DNA of 64,000 nucleotides from an uncultured Bacilli bacterium (GTDB lineage: Bacteria > Bacillota_I > Bacilli_A > RFN20 > CAG-288): NCBI GenBank assembly GCA_944371605.1, contig CALVXU010000017.1, positions 1-64,000 on the forward strand, given 5' to 3'. The notes under the pieces were generated by a model. It ran no database searches and had not been told where the DNA came from. It saw only the letters and a list, made by a program, of their open reading frames with translations. The position numbers and the translations under genes are program-made. This document shows positions 18,080 through 26,964 of this stretch, piece by piece; the first letter of the stretch is position 1; each line of letters begins with the position of its first letter.

Positions 18080-18793
18080 TCAATTACCTCTATTATTAGT
18101 TAAATAATGATTGAGTGCATGAATGAATTCCTTATTTTTCGGATGTGAAATCTGTAAATAGGTGCCATCAACATTTACCATATAGCCTTTGATTTCTAAA
18201 ACAAACTTTAAATTGACTAAATAACACTGATTACAAAGCGAAAACGGTAACCCTTTCAATTGATCTTGTACCTTTTTCAAAGATCCTGAAGAAGTAAAAT
18301 CACCATCAACAGTATGATAGATTAAAGAATGATTTCTAACTTCGATATATTTGATATCAGAAGCTTTAAGACGCCTAATAGAAAACTTATTTTTAATTAC
18401 TATCTCATTGCTGAAGCTTTTGTTTAGACAATCTAAAACTCTTTCTAATTTTAGTGCAAGATTATAATAAGATACTGGCTTAACTACAAAATCAAAGGCA
18501 TTGACCTCATATCCTTTAATAGCGTACTGTGCAAGTGAAGTGACAAAAATGACTAGAACATTTTTATCTTGTTTTCTCAACTGAAATACAGCATCCATAC
18601 CATTTTGACCAGGTAGATTGATATCCATAAAAATTAGGTCATATTGTTTATTAAAATTTAATAAAAAAGTTTCAGCTGAATTGTAACGAGAAACATTGAT
18701 TTCTAAATCATGCGAATCAAAAAACTTGTTGAGATTTTCCTCAAGTTTACAAAGCGCTTGTTCTTCATCTTCAACTATCGCTATTCTGATCAT
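18080..18793 (-). CDS. LytTR-family response regulator, cluster A
   Basis: 237 residues. Receiver domain (1-120) with acidic pair EDEE near residue 9, phospho-Asp in LIFMDINLPGQNG, Thr in IFVTS and Lys in VVKPVSY. LytTR DNA-binding domain (about 130-235) with IKYIEVRNHSLIYHT and the typical FSLCNQCYLVNL. LytTR proteins bind direct repeats of about nine bases spaced one helical period pair apart. Paired with the kinase at 16729. Its start lacks a clear Shine-Dalgarno and sits ten bases beyond a strong palindrome (18804-18833). Paralogue at 60410-61117. Confidence 0.95.
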   Translation of the reverse strand: MIRIAIVEDEEQALCKLEENLNKFFDSHDLEINVSRYNSAETFLLNFNKQYDLIFMDINLPGQNGMDAVFQLRKQDKNVLVIFVTSLAQYAIKGYEVNAFDFVVKPVSYYNLALKLERVLDCLNKSFSNEIVIKNKFSIRRLKASDIKYIEVRNHSLIYHTVDGDFTSSGSLKKVQDQLKGLPFSLCNQCYLVNLKFVLEIKGYMVNVDGTYLQISHPKNKEFIHALNHYLTNNRGN

Positions 18794-18803
18794 ATTTTAA
18801 TGA

Positions 18804-18833
18804 ATGAGAGTAGAGAAAATTCTCTACTCTCAT
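18804..18833. promoter_or_regulatory. 30-bp near-perfect palindrome before the LytTR gene
   Basis: Arms ATGAGAGTAGAGAA (18804-18817) and TTCTCTACTCTCAT (18820-18833) are exact inverse complements around AA. It lies between the 963-residue lipoprotein gene and the regulator start. As RNA it would form a 14-bp hairpin without a following T run, so it is more likely an operator, attenuator or processing site than a normal terminator. A related half (TTCTCTACTCT) occurs at 26727-26737. Confidence 0.65.
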
Positions 18834-18882
18834 AATGTTTTATCAAAAAACTTGTATTTATAGATAAGAAATACGATGAATT

Positions 18883-21774
18883 TTAATCTATTGTTAACAA
18901 CTCCACCGGCGAGACTAATTCTAAATAATCAAATTTACCACAATTAGTTCCTATAACAATTTCAATCGTATTTTCTCCGGCAATCAAGTCTAAATTACCG
19001 ATAAAGTTTCTTTCGAAGGCATCCCAATCGCTATTAACATTGATAGTTTTAACTAACTCAGTAGCTTCGACACCATTCACTTTCAAAGAAGTGACAGGAC
19101 TATTTCCATCTGAATATGCTGTATTGATGTAAGCACTGACTTTTTTAGCTTCAGCAGACATCACTTTGATAGTCATCGAAAAACCATTATAATTTACAAA
19201 TCCGATGGCATCACCATTTCTAGCACCTGCATATTCTCCTAAGTCTTTCGTGCCAGCTGCTGGTTCATAATAGTATGAAGTCCCTTCGATTTCAGTGATT
19301 TCTTCTTCCTCTTCTTTGACAAATTCTACTTCAGCTGCGCCCTTTATTAAAAGATAATCAAAATTGGTCATAGCGCCATCAGCAAATTTGATGATTATCT
19401 TATTGTTTCCTTCATTCAGACGAACATCTCTGATCTCAAAATCACAATAATTGCCCCAACCATAATCAGTAGAACCGATGAATTCTTTATCACCATCAAC
19501 TTTTAAGACCACATCATTAACTGTGATTTCTTTGATGTTAGAAGCAAAAGATAGTCTATCAGCGCCAACTATTGCACTCTTAAGATTCAGCGTTACAAAT
19601 TGCGAAGCTGCAGAAGTCACATCAAATTCAATCATTGAACCAGTAGAGATTCCTCCAACATGTTTACCATCGCTTGCGCCATCTTCTTCAGTAGCAATAA
19701 AACAAGAAGTTAAAATTGCCTCATCGCCTTCAAGTTTAGACTCAACTGATTCATCATAATTCCACCCAACATAATTTTCAGCATTGATTTCAATATAATC
19801 AAAACACGTGGACCCATTAAGAGATATTTTTAAGGTGTTGATTCCTTTCTGCAGAGACACGTCTTCAATAGTGACAGGCGCGAAACATGTCCATGTTGGT
19901 GAACCAGTGTATTCAATTGTTGCTTCACTATCTAAAGTTAAAGGTGTGTCATTGATAGTGACTTGCTTATAATAATCACCAACCTTGATTCTATCTGTAG
20001 ATACAACTGCAGTGATAAGAGCTAAATCCACCACTTGCTCAGTTAAAGAATTGAGTTGATAGGTAATGACTGAAGAGTCGCTGATCCCACCAACACAATA
20101 GCCACCACTAGCTAAAGCTTGCGATTCTGAATTGCAGCCTTCTAACGTTGCTAACTCACCTTCAAAACGATACTTCTCTCCAGTTTCTGGTGGGATAACT
20201 TCTTTCTCTCCCCAATCTACGGAATCTGTAGATTTGATGAGCATATAGTCAAAATTAGTGCGACCGGTAGTTGTTGTTTGCAAAACGATAGTATTATTTC
20301 CAGCGTTAAGTTTTACATCTGTAAAATAGAAGAAACCATAATTAGATGTTCCTAGTCCTGATGAGGCTTCAATATAAACATTCTCTAAAGCTAAATCAAC
20401 ATCGTTAACTTTAATATACTCAAAAGTATTTGTTAATTTAGTTCTAGTAGCATCAAAGATTGCTGTTCTAAAAATCAAAGATACAGTCTGCTCAGATTTC
20501 GATTCAATCAGATATGAAATCTTAGCGTGATTATCCCAAATTCCACCGACAACCTGACCATCAGCATTAGGATCATCAATACCATATCCAGCGCTCAAAT
20601 CAGCATCTATGCCTTTAAAAGTATATTCATCACCACTAGCTTCTACGACGTTGATTTCTGCACTGGCCTCAGCTTCACCGCTGACCAGCTTGATCGTGGT
20701 TTTACCAGCTTTCAAGGGTGTAAATAAAACTTGATTAGTATCAGCATCAAAAGTCGCTGTATCAATGACTGATTTATCACTTGAAGTGACTGTGATTTCC
20801 TCTTCTAAGCCAATAGAAGTGATATTGAGTGCTGATTTGACACCGACTAAATATTTTTCTAAAGCAGTGGAGATAGTGATGCTAGCTTCCACCTCAGGTA
20901 ATGTCAATTTACTCTGACCAGTAAATTTTACATAATCGACATTTCCTAGTCCTTTATCGATGACAAGACTTACAGTATTTTCACCAGCTTTCAGCTCCAC
21001 TGTCGCTAAATAAAACTCCATAAAATGATTCCAATTGGCTTGTGGATCATCAAACTGTTTAGGAACTTCAACATCTTCACCATTGACTACAACTTTACTC
21101 AAAGGGTCATCAGTATGAGTAGAACCAAACCCGATGCATGCGTACAAATTGTAAGAAGCTGCTTTTTCACTGACGACTGTAAAAGTGATGGTAGCACCTG
21201 TGTTATTAAAACAATTACCTAAAGTTTTACCACCTGAAGCACCTTCGGTGTTGTTGATCAAAATCTCGCCTGATGCTCCAGCAGTAAGAGTAGCATTTTC
21301 CGCTTCAAAAATGCTAGCCGTTATCACTTCAAAGTCGAGTGTAGCAGTCTTCTTACCATCATTAGTAGTGACTGTGATTGTCGCTTTCCCTAAACTTTTA
21401 GCTGTCACTAAACCAGCTTGAGAAACCGTGATGACACTATCATCACTAGATTTATAAGTGACTGATTTATCAGTGGCATTGCTAGGTAAAACAGTCGTTG
21501 TTAGCATAGTGCTATCACCGACTTCTAGTTCTGTGCTATCAGCTGCTAATTCAACTGAACTAACAGCTACAACACTAGGTGTAGTCGACACATTGGATCC
21601 GATTATATCAGAAGAATTATTAGGATTTGAAGTCGACACATTGGATCCGATTATATCAGAAGAATTATTAGGATTTGAACTGGTAGAGGAATTATCAGTA
21701 CAACTCGTAAGAGATAAAGTTGATAACATGGAAATAGATAGAATAGCGGTTAAAACAAAACTACGTTTCTTCAT
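18883..21774 (-). CDS. Multidomain lipoprotein with Big_2-like and five CBM6/35-like domains
   Basis: 963 residues. Signal peptide ending LSLTSC (lipid Cys near residue 25), then a linker with two copies of SNPNNSSDIIGSNVST, a bacterial Ig-like domain (about 68-150: VELAADSTELEVGDS), and five carbohydrate-binding-like beta-sandwiches, each opening with a 'FEGE.A.L' strand and closing 'G.N.I.L......FDY..I': about 153-283, 385-515, 535-665, 675-810 and 825-955. A second Ig-like segment (about 290-375) lies between modules one and two. Probably a surface glycan-binding scaffold serving the GH3 enzyme encoded upstream. No catalytic motif found. Ribosome site AAAGGAA. Confidence 0.8.
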   Translation of the reverse strand: MKKRSFVLTAILSISMLSTLSLTSCTDNSSTSSNPNNSSDIIGSNVSTSNPNNSSDIIGSNVSTTPSVVAVSSVELAADSTELEVGDSTMLTTTVLPSNATDKSVTYKSSDDSVITVSQAGLVTAKSLGKATITVTTNDGKKTATLDFEVITASIFEAENATLTAGASGEILINNTEGASGGKTLGNCFNNTGATITFTVVSEKAASYNLYACIGFGSTHTDDPLSKVVVNGEDVEVPKQFDDPQANWNHFMEFYLATVELKAGENTVSLVIDKGLGNVDYVKFTGQSKLTLPEVEASITISTALEKYLVGVKSALNITSIGLEEEITVTSSDKSVIDTATFDADTNQVLFTPLKAGKTTIKLVSGEAEASAEINVVEASGDEYTFKGIDADLSAGYGIDDPNADGQVVGGIWDNHAKISYLIESKSEQTVSLIFRTAIFDATRTKLTNTFEYIKVNDVDLALENVYIEASSGLGTSNYGFFYFTDVKLNAGNNTIVLQTTTTGRTNFDYMLIKSTDSVDWGEKEVIPPETGEKYRFEGELATLEGCNSESQALASGGYCVGGISDSSVITYQLNSLTEQVVDLALITAVVSTDRIKVGDYYKQVTINDTPLTLDSEATIEYTGSPTWTCFAPVTIEDVSLQKGINTLKISLNGSTCFDYIEINAENYVGWNYDESVESKLEGDEAILTSCFIATEEDGASDGKHVGGISTGSMIEFDVTSAASQFVTLNLKSAIVGADRLSFASNIKEITVNDVVLKVDGDKEFIGSTDYGWGNYCDFEIRDVRLNEGNNKIIIKFADGAMTNFDYLLIKGAAEVEFVKEEEEEITEIEGTSYYYEPAAGTKDLGEYAGARNGDAIGFVNYNGFSMTIKVMSAEAKKVSAYINTAYSDGNSPVTSLKVNGVEATELVKTINVNSDWDAFERNFIGNLDLIAGENTIEIVIGTNCGKFDYLELVSPVELLTID
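21584..21679. repeat. Exact 48-bp tandem duplication in lipoprotein linker
   Basis: Two identical 48-base units start at 21584 and 21632 (each begins GTCGACACATTGGATCC). They encode two 16-residue copies in the spacer just after the lipidated Cys. As 48 is a multiple of three, gain or loss of a unit keeps the frame and only changes tether length. Confidence 0.9.
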
Positions 21775-21792
21775 ACAATTATTCCTTTCTCT

Positions 21793-23094
21793 TTATTTTT
21801 CAGCTTGTGCTGGTGAAAGCTCTCCTTTTTGATTGTAAATATCTAATGAACGAATGTTATAACCGGTAGTAGAATTATGAACCATCTTAAACGTATTCTT
21901 ACCGGGCTTAGCTTTTACATAGGCGATAGTAGAATGCCCGTATAAGCTATAATTCCACTTATTAGCATCATCATTGCACTTAGCTAATGCACCAGTGGTG
22001 AATTGTTCATCATTGAAGAAAAGATTCCAAGTATCAATGTAAGGTGAACCATGTCCTAAACCACCCGAATGTTCTAAAGAAAGTCGCACATATGTCTCTT
22101 CAGTAGCATTGAAAGACCAGATGATAGTCTGGTTGGAATTGTAACTATCAAGATATCCGATACACTCTTCGCCAGGTGTTGCATTGTAAATATTCTCATT
22201 ATTATCATCGAATTTTAGAACATAATCTTCTTTCGCATCCAAAGTTAGTTTCTCATGTGTCCAATCAGTTTCATCTTTGTTGAGACAGACTAATTCATTG
22301 CAATCATAATCAGTGCAAAGTCCATCCGCATTATGATTTTCACAAACATGCTCAACATAGCCAGAAGCATTACCTAGCTCTAATGGCACTGAAGATAAAA
22401 ATTCAATCGATTTGAAATTGAACTGATAAGCACCTCTATTAGGATTGACAATTCTGATAGTATTTTCACCTTCTTTCAAATTGACGCAACCGATGAAATA
22501 TTCAGTGAAGTTATACCACTCATTAGGAGAAGGAATAGTAGTTGTTCCAGGAATATAAGGCCAGTTGAGATTAGCCTTCACCTGAGAATTAGAAAGAAGT
22601 TTTTCACCATTGACATAAGTTTCGCAAGTAGTAGTCAAACTCATAGCTAGAGGCATCATGGAAATAGTAGCTCCCATGCAAGCGGTAGTTGCCTCACTAG
22701 CAATTATTGTATATTCGATTTCAGCTCCTTCATTATTATTGAAGTTATCGATATAACCGCCATTAGCAACTTGATTTAAAGGACCTTTATTGCCAGCAGT
22801 GACTTTGACTCTTTTATCAGAACCCAAGAACTCATACTTGGTTCTTCCATTCATGTCATAACATTTCTCAGTATCGATGGTGCAGTCAGGATCCAAGCAT
22901 TTACCACAAACTGGACATTTCTGCTTGCAAACTATCTCAATCTGCGGATCGTCTTCAATATCTTCACTGCCTTCCCAATTGCCTTGCCATTCTTCATCAC
23001 CTATGAAGCCCGAATTAGAAGAATTAGGGCTACACGAGATAAGACTACTTACTGTAAAAAAGGCGAAAAGTAAATTGATAATCTTTCTTCTCAT
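21793..23094 (-). CDS. Lipoprotein with Cys-rich segments and two CBM-like domains
   Basis: 433 residues. Signal peptide with lipobox SSLISC (Cys near 21), acidic linker, then a cysteine cluster CKQKCPVCGKCLDPDC, and a beta-sandwich (about 85-235; G..I.NF.NN.GA.IEYTI) resembling CBM6/35. A second Cys cluster (CENHNADGLCTDYDCNELVC) joins it to another sandwich (about 280-425). The CPxCGxCLDxDC motif recurs in surface hydrolases of gut Firmicutes and may be a metal- or disulphide-stabilised linker. Non-catalytic glycan binding is inferred. Ribosome site AAAGGAGG; one base after the GH3 stop, so same operon. Confidence 0.75.
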   Translation of the reverse strand: MRRKIINLLFAFFTVSSLISCSPNSSNSGFIGDEEWQGNWEGSEDIEDDPQIEIVCKQKCPVCGKCLDPDCTIDTEKCYDMNGRTKYEFLGSDKRVKVTAGNKGPLNQVANGGYIDNFNNNEGAEIEYTIIASEATTACMGATISMMPLAMSLTTTCETYVNGEKLLSNSQVKANLNWPYIPGTTTIPSPNEWYNFTEYFIGCVNLKEGENTIRIVNPNRGAYQFNFKSIEFLSSVPLELGNASGYVEHVCENHNADGLCTDYDCNELVCLNKDETDWTHEKLTLDAKEDYVLKFDDNNENIYNATPGEECIGYLDSYNSNQTIIWSFNATEETYVRLSLEHSGGLGHGSPYIDTWNLFFNDEQFTTGALAKCNDDANKWNYSLYGHSTIAYVKAKPGKNTFKMVHNSTTGYNIRSLDIYNQKGELSPAQAEK

Positions 23095-23095
23095 T

Positions 23096-26000
23096 TTATT
23101 TTTCCTCCTTTCTCTTCAGTACCGGGAAGAGGAAAGAGAGAGTGACTAAGATGAACGAAGCTCCAGTTAAAACTCCAGCTCCTATTTGCAAACCTAAAAT
23201 CGTGCTTTGCCACCATGGTGTGATCTCTACAATCTTGATTCCGGATTTCATTCCGTTCATGACATTAGAATGCAAAACAGCATATAAAGCTCTCTTAGTA
23301 GAAGTTCTTAATGCCTGCGCGACTATCGGCAGGTTCTTATAATTCCAAGATTTACCTTTGACCGGTGAACCCAACCACAAATCTTGTCCAGCAACCACGG
23401 CGTTAGCGACAGCTTCTTCAGTTGCCATATGTTCACCAGCAGAGCAATCAGTTTCAATTGCACCGATGAATCCCCATTCATCTCTTAAAACATTAGTAAG
23501 TAAGCCTTTATGAGCACCTGTCCAAGTGCACCCCAAGCGATTATAAGAAGACATCAAACCTAAAGTTGTTCCCTTCTCTGTCGATAATTGGAACGCTTTT
23601 AGATAGATTTCACGAATAGATTGCTCATTAGCCCAAGTGGCCACGCCATAGCGATTTCTTTCTTGATCATTCAAAGCAAAGTGCTTAGTGAAAGGAATTA
23701 CACCTTTAGAACAAAGTCCATCTAGTTCGGCATCTAAAATGACAGCACTCAAGACTGGATCTTCTGAGAAATATTCAAAATTACGACCAGAATAAGCGGA
23801 ACGATGAATATTAGCACCTGGTCCATATACACCTCCGAAACCTAATTGCATACATTCCATACCGAAAGCTGTCCCTAATTTTTTAACTAATGGAACATTG
23901 AAAGTCGCAGCCATCAAAACTTCACATGAATATCCCATACTATTTTCAGCTTTTCTGATACCAGCAGGTCCGTCTTGCACTTTAGCACTGGGAGCATTGA
24001 TAGATGTAGCACCTTGAATCATTTCAAAGGCATCCGTGACAATAGCGACTTGCTCTTCTTGCGTCATCTGATTCAATAAAAGATCCCATTTTTCAGAATC
24101 GAAGTCTTCATACATCAAATCAATTAAAGAGAGTCCGTTGTCCTGTTCATAAACTGGCATTTCAGTGATATCAGAATTGACGATTTCATCACTTAAAGAT
24201 GTTATCTGCATATCTTTGACCATCTCTGGATCGACACATTTCATAGATACTGGAGAAGTAGAATATGTGCCTGACCAATCATTTCTAGTCAAATAGGTGA
24301 TTTTTTGATCTTGTGTGTGCTCATACAAATTGATATCAGTATCATCGAATTGATTAGTGATAGGATTTCCAGTCACTAAACTCTTAGAATAAGTTTCAAA
24401 ATCATCTTCCTTCTGAGTGATTTTATATGCATATGAAGCATTTCCAGGAGCATCCATTCTAGAAGTATCAGCACCTTTACTAGCTAATATATTATTTAAG
24501 GCATCATGGGAATTATCACCATAAGCTAAATAATAATCACCTTTTTCTAATATGTAAGTTTTTGCTTTATAGGAATCATAAGAGATGAAATCACTGACTT
24601 TGACATTGACTTCAAAAGTATATTCTTCACCAGGCGCTAATTTCGGAGACTTAGCAAAGCCGATGAGTTCCACAGCTGATTTTTCAATCTTATTTTGTTT
24701 ATCATAATCCGTATAAGGTTTCTGTAAATAAACTTGGAACACATCTTTACCAGAATAAGTGTCTGAGACATTTTTAGTGGTTAAGTAACAATTATAACTA
24801 TTGGTTAAAACATCAAATTCAACACGGTAATTTGATCTTTCAAATTCAGCATATGAAGAACCATATCCGAATGGGAAAATGACTTCTTCATCATAACGCC
24901 AATTACCAGCAGATTCTTTAACACCAGCTGAAGAATCAGCTGATCCTTGATTCAACACATAGTCTTCATAACGAGTTTCATAATAACGATAACCGACATA
25001 GATACCTTCTTGATAAACGATATATTTGGTGTTGTGAGTATAAGTGGTAGTAGCTGGTAAATCATCTGAATATTCGCTGAAAGTGAAGTCACCTTGATTA
25101 ACAGTAGCAGGCGCTGAATAATTGTCATATACATAAATATTAGGTAATCTACCATTAGGATCAGCTCTACCAGTTAAAACATCAGCTAAAGATCTGAAAG
25201 ATGAGGTTCCACCGAATCCGACCCATAAACAAGCATCGATATCATAATTAACTAAATTTTTAAACTGCATCGGATTAGAAGTGTTCAAAACTAAAACAAT
25301 CTTATCTAATAAGCCTTGTTCTTTATAACTTTCTAATTGGTTGAGATAAGTGACTTCTTCATTAGTCAAATCTAAATAGTTACCATCTAAACACTCAGAA
25401 GCATTGTAGAAAAGATCGCCGTTTTCAGAACCATTTCTTGAGATGATATAGATAGCGGTATCTCCATAAGAAGCTATAGTTGAATCAGAAGTAGCTTGAA
25501 TCATACTAAAAGGCAATTCATTAACATCAAAATACACAACATTGATATCACTGCCTGGTAAATTGTGCATAGTCGACTTATAACCAGCTGCTGCTTTCAG
25601 TTCAATCTCATCAGTTAAAGAGGGATTAACATTCACTCCATTACTTTCTAAACACAGTCTTAAAGTGTCTTGGGTATTAGCAGCATGAGCACCAGAACCT
25701 TCACCACTGACGATATAATTAGAAGCGACAACGCTAGTACCATATAAAGAGATATTGCTATCTTGTTTTAATGGTAATGTTTCATCATTGTTCCATAAGA
25801 TGACTGAGCCTTCATTATTGACTTGTTTAATAGCGGCTTTAGCATAGTCATGTAAGCCATCAACATTCCATTCTAATTGGAACTCATATTTTCCGTCTTC
25901 ATTCTTGTGCCAACGATAACGATTATAATCGCTCTTATAATACATGACATCAGGAGTGGTGTTATCAGAATCATCCACTTGTATGAAAGGATTGATATCC

Positions 26001-26125
26001 AAAAATGAATTGATCTGTGTCTCATAGGAATTAGCTATAGATCCACCAGCGATAGTGATAGCTAAGAAAAGTCCCCAGAAAACAGACGATAATCCCCAGA
26101 GAGTTTTATTGAACAATTTCGGCAT
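23096..26125 (-). CDS. Domain-permuted GH3 glycosidase tethered at both ends, cluster A
   Basis: About 1009 residues from ATG 26125 (MPKLFNKTLWGL; AAGGAG nine bases upstream). Order: membrane helix (about 10-33), GH3 C-terminal-type domain (about 95-395, EGIYVGYRYYETRYED), PFGYGSSYAEF and fibronectin-III-like domain (about 420-560), linker, then the GH3 barrel (about 675-960) with GRNFEYFSEDP, FTKHFALNDQERNRYG and nucleophile Asp in AIETDCS (near 893), and a second membrane helix (about 980-1003). This is the reverse of the usual GH3 order, as known for Ruminococcus albus and Butyrivibrio beta-glucosidases. The body should be extracellular, cleaving beta-linked glucose or xylose residues; exact substrate unknown. 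Confidence 0.93.
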   Translation of the reverse strand: MPKLFNKTLWGLSSVFWGLFLAITIAGGSIANSYETQINSFLDINPFIQVDDSDNTTPDVMYYKSDYNRYRWHKNEDGKYEFQLEWNVDGLHDYAKAAIKQVNNEGSVILWNNDETLPLKQDSNISLYGTSVVASNYIVSGEGSGAHAANTQDTLRLCLESNGVNVNPSLTDEIELKAAAGYKSTMHNLPGSDINVVYFDVNELPFSMIQATSDSTIASYGDTAIYIISRNGSENGDLFYNASECLDGNYLDLTNEEVTYLNQLESYKEQGLLDKIVLVLNTSNPMQFKNLVNYDIDACLWVGFGGTSSFRSLADVLTGRADPNGRLPNIYVYDNYSAPATVNQGDFTFSEYSDDLPATTTYTHNTKYIVYQEGIYVGYRYYETRYEDYVLNQGSADSSAGVKESAGNWRYDEEVIFPFGYGSSYAEFERSNYRVEFDVLTNSYNCYLTTKNVSDTYSGKDVFQVYLQKPYTDYDKQNKIEKSAVELIGFAKSPKLAPGEEYTFEVNVKVSDFISYDSYKAKTYILEKGDYYLAYGDNSHDALNNILASKGADTSRMDAPGNASYAYKITQKEDDFETYSKSLVTGNPITNQFDDTDINLYEHTQDQKITYLTRNDWSGTYSTSPVSMKCVDPEMVKDMQITSLSDEIVNSDITEMPVYEQDNGLSLIDLMYEDFDSEKWDLLLNQMTQEEQVAIVTDAFEMIQGATSINAPSAKVQDGPAGIRKAENSMGYSCEVLMAATFNVPLVKKLGTAFGMECMQLGFGGVYGPGANIHRSAYSGRNFEYFSEDPVLSAVILDAELDGLCSKGVIPFTKHFALNDQERNRYGVATWANEQSIREIYLKAFQLSTEKGTTLGLMSSYNRLGCTWTGAHKGLLTNVLRDEWGFIGAIETDCSAGEHMATEEAVANAVVAGQDLWLGSPVKGKSWNYKNLPIVAQALRTSTKRALYAVLHSNVMNGMKSGIKIVEITPWWQSTILGLQIGAGVLTGASFILVTLSFLFPVLKRKEEK

Positions 26126-26369
26126 GTTTTTCATCTCCTTTCTTCTTTCTTAAAATTAAGAAAACTAAACAAGTGGCAAAACCGAGGAAAGCAAAAATAT
26201 CTAAAACGAATAAAAGCGTCTGATACCAATTATCAAACAAAGAAACTGATTGTCCAGTCGCCTGCGCCACTAAATTTAAAATGATGTACAAAGCGACTAC
26301 ACCGATAGTCAAATAAAAGAAGAAGATAGCAAAAAGACCTGTGAGAAAGCCAAAAGGAACTTTCTTCAT
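26106..26369 (-). CDS. Small two-helix membrane protein, first gene of cluster A
   Basis: 87 residues: MKKVPFGFLTGLFAIFFFYL helix, second helix VLDIFAFLGFATCLVFLIL and a basic tail RKKKGDEKHAEIVQ. Strong AAAGGAG ribosome site. The 3' end overlaps the start of the GH3 gene by 20 bases, so the two are translationally linked. It may partner the double-anchored glycosidase in the membrane. A different, larger membrane protein (61310-61834) accompanies the cluster B GH3. No family recognised. Confidence 0.7.
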   Translation of the reverse strand: MKKVPFGFLTGLFAIFFFYLTIGVVALYIILNLVAQATGQSVSLFDNWYQTLLFVLDIFAFLGFATCLVFLILRKKKGDEKHAEIVQ

Positions 26370-26450
26370 ATATATTCTCCTTTCTCTTCAAAGACATTCC
26401 TGAGAAGCTTGTTAATATCTTGAATGAAAAGAAAAAAATTAAAAATAGAT

Positions 26451-26488
26451 AATTCGTATTTTTATAAGTCAAATTCGTATTTTTATAA
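26451..26488. promoter_or_regulatory. LytTR-type direct repeat upstream of the GH3 operon
   Basis: AATTCGTATTTTTATAA occurs twice, at 26451-26467 and 26472-26488, with a 21-base period. Known LytTR regulators (AgrA, VirR, ComE) bind imperfect nine-base direct repeats spaced about 21-22 bases start to start. A -35-like TTGACT on the minus strand lies between the copies. The repeat ends 82 bases above the first gene of cluster A. Binding by the cluster's own regulator is inference. Confidence 0.6.
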
Positions 26489-26491
26489 AAG

Positions 26492-26501
26492 TAAGCGCTT
26501 A
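26492..26501. promoter_or_regulatory. LacI/CcpA-like operator TAAGCGCTTA
   Basis: Perfect ten-base palindrome, four bases upstream (relative to the GH3 operon) of the direct repeat. This is the best copy of the AGCGCT sites in the window. It suggests sugar- or catabolite-responsive input next to the LytTR site. Confidence 0.5.
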
Positions 26502-26964
26502 AATCATGTAAAACAGCAATATTAATAAAATAATCGCATCGTTTTTAATTAAACTTTTTAGCTCGATATGAGACATATGTTTATCCTATGACATATTGAC
26601 TTTGTATCAGAAAATAATGAAGCGAATATATGTATGTGTTTTAATAAAATATGAAATCACTTCACAACATTACTAACACTTAACTGGAATGACATAATAG
26701 ATTAATATCAATTTTACTAGAGAAGTTCTCTACTCTTTCCCTGATCATAAATGATATAGTTATGCTTAAAAATATTACTAAGATTGAAAAAATATGTTAT
26801 CTCAAATTATAAGATAAATCGATAATTAGACATGAATTTTTTGAGACTTTTCTTAAATTAAAAAGAATAATCTTGTAGTGTTACTAATTTATTAGATTGA
26901 ATTTTAAAAATATATGCCACATCAATAATGAATCTTTAACATTTTACAAAATCGTATTATAAAT
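26502..26964. other. AT-rich intergenic region upstream of cluster A
   Basis: No gene found. Contains AGAGAAG followed by TTCTCTACTCT at 26719-26737, sharing an 11-base half with the palindrome at 18820-18830 but with different symmetry. The rest looks like decayed non-coding DNA leading into the IS66 remnant. Confidence 0.4.

Noticed and set aside
16729-18793. A complete Agr quorum-sensing locus
   Set aside because: Kinase and regulator are AgrC/AgrA-like, but no AgrB-like protease and no AgrD-like peptide gene is present in the flanking DNA of either cluster.
21458-21832. 124-residue plus-strand open frame containing a repeated sequence
   Set aside because: It is the antisense shadow of the lipoprotein linker; the repeat is the 48-bp duplication seen from the other strand.
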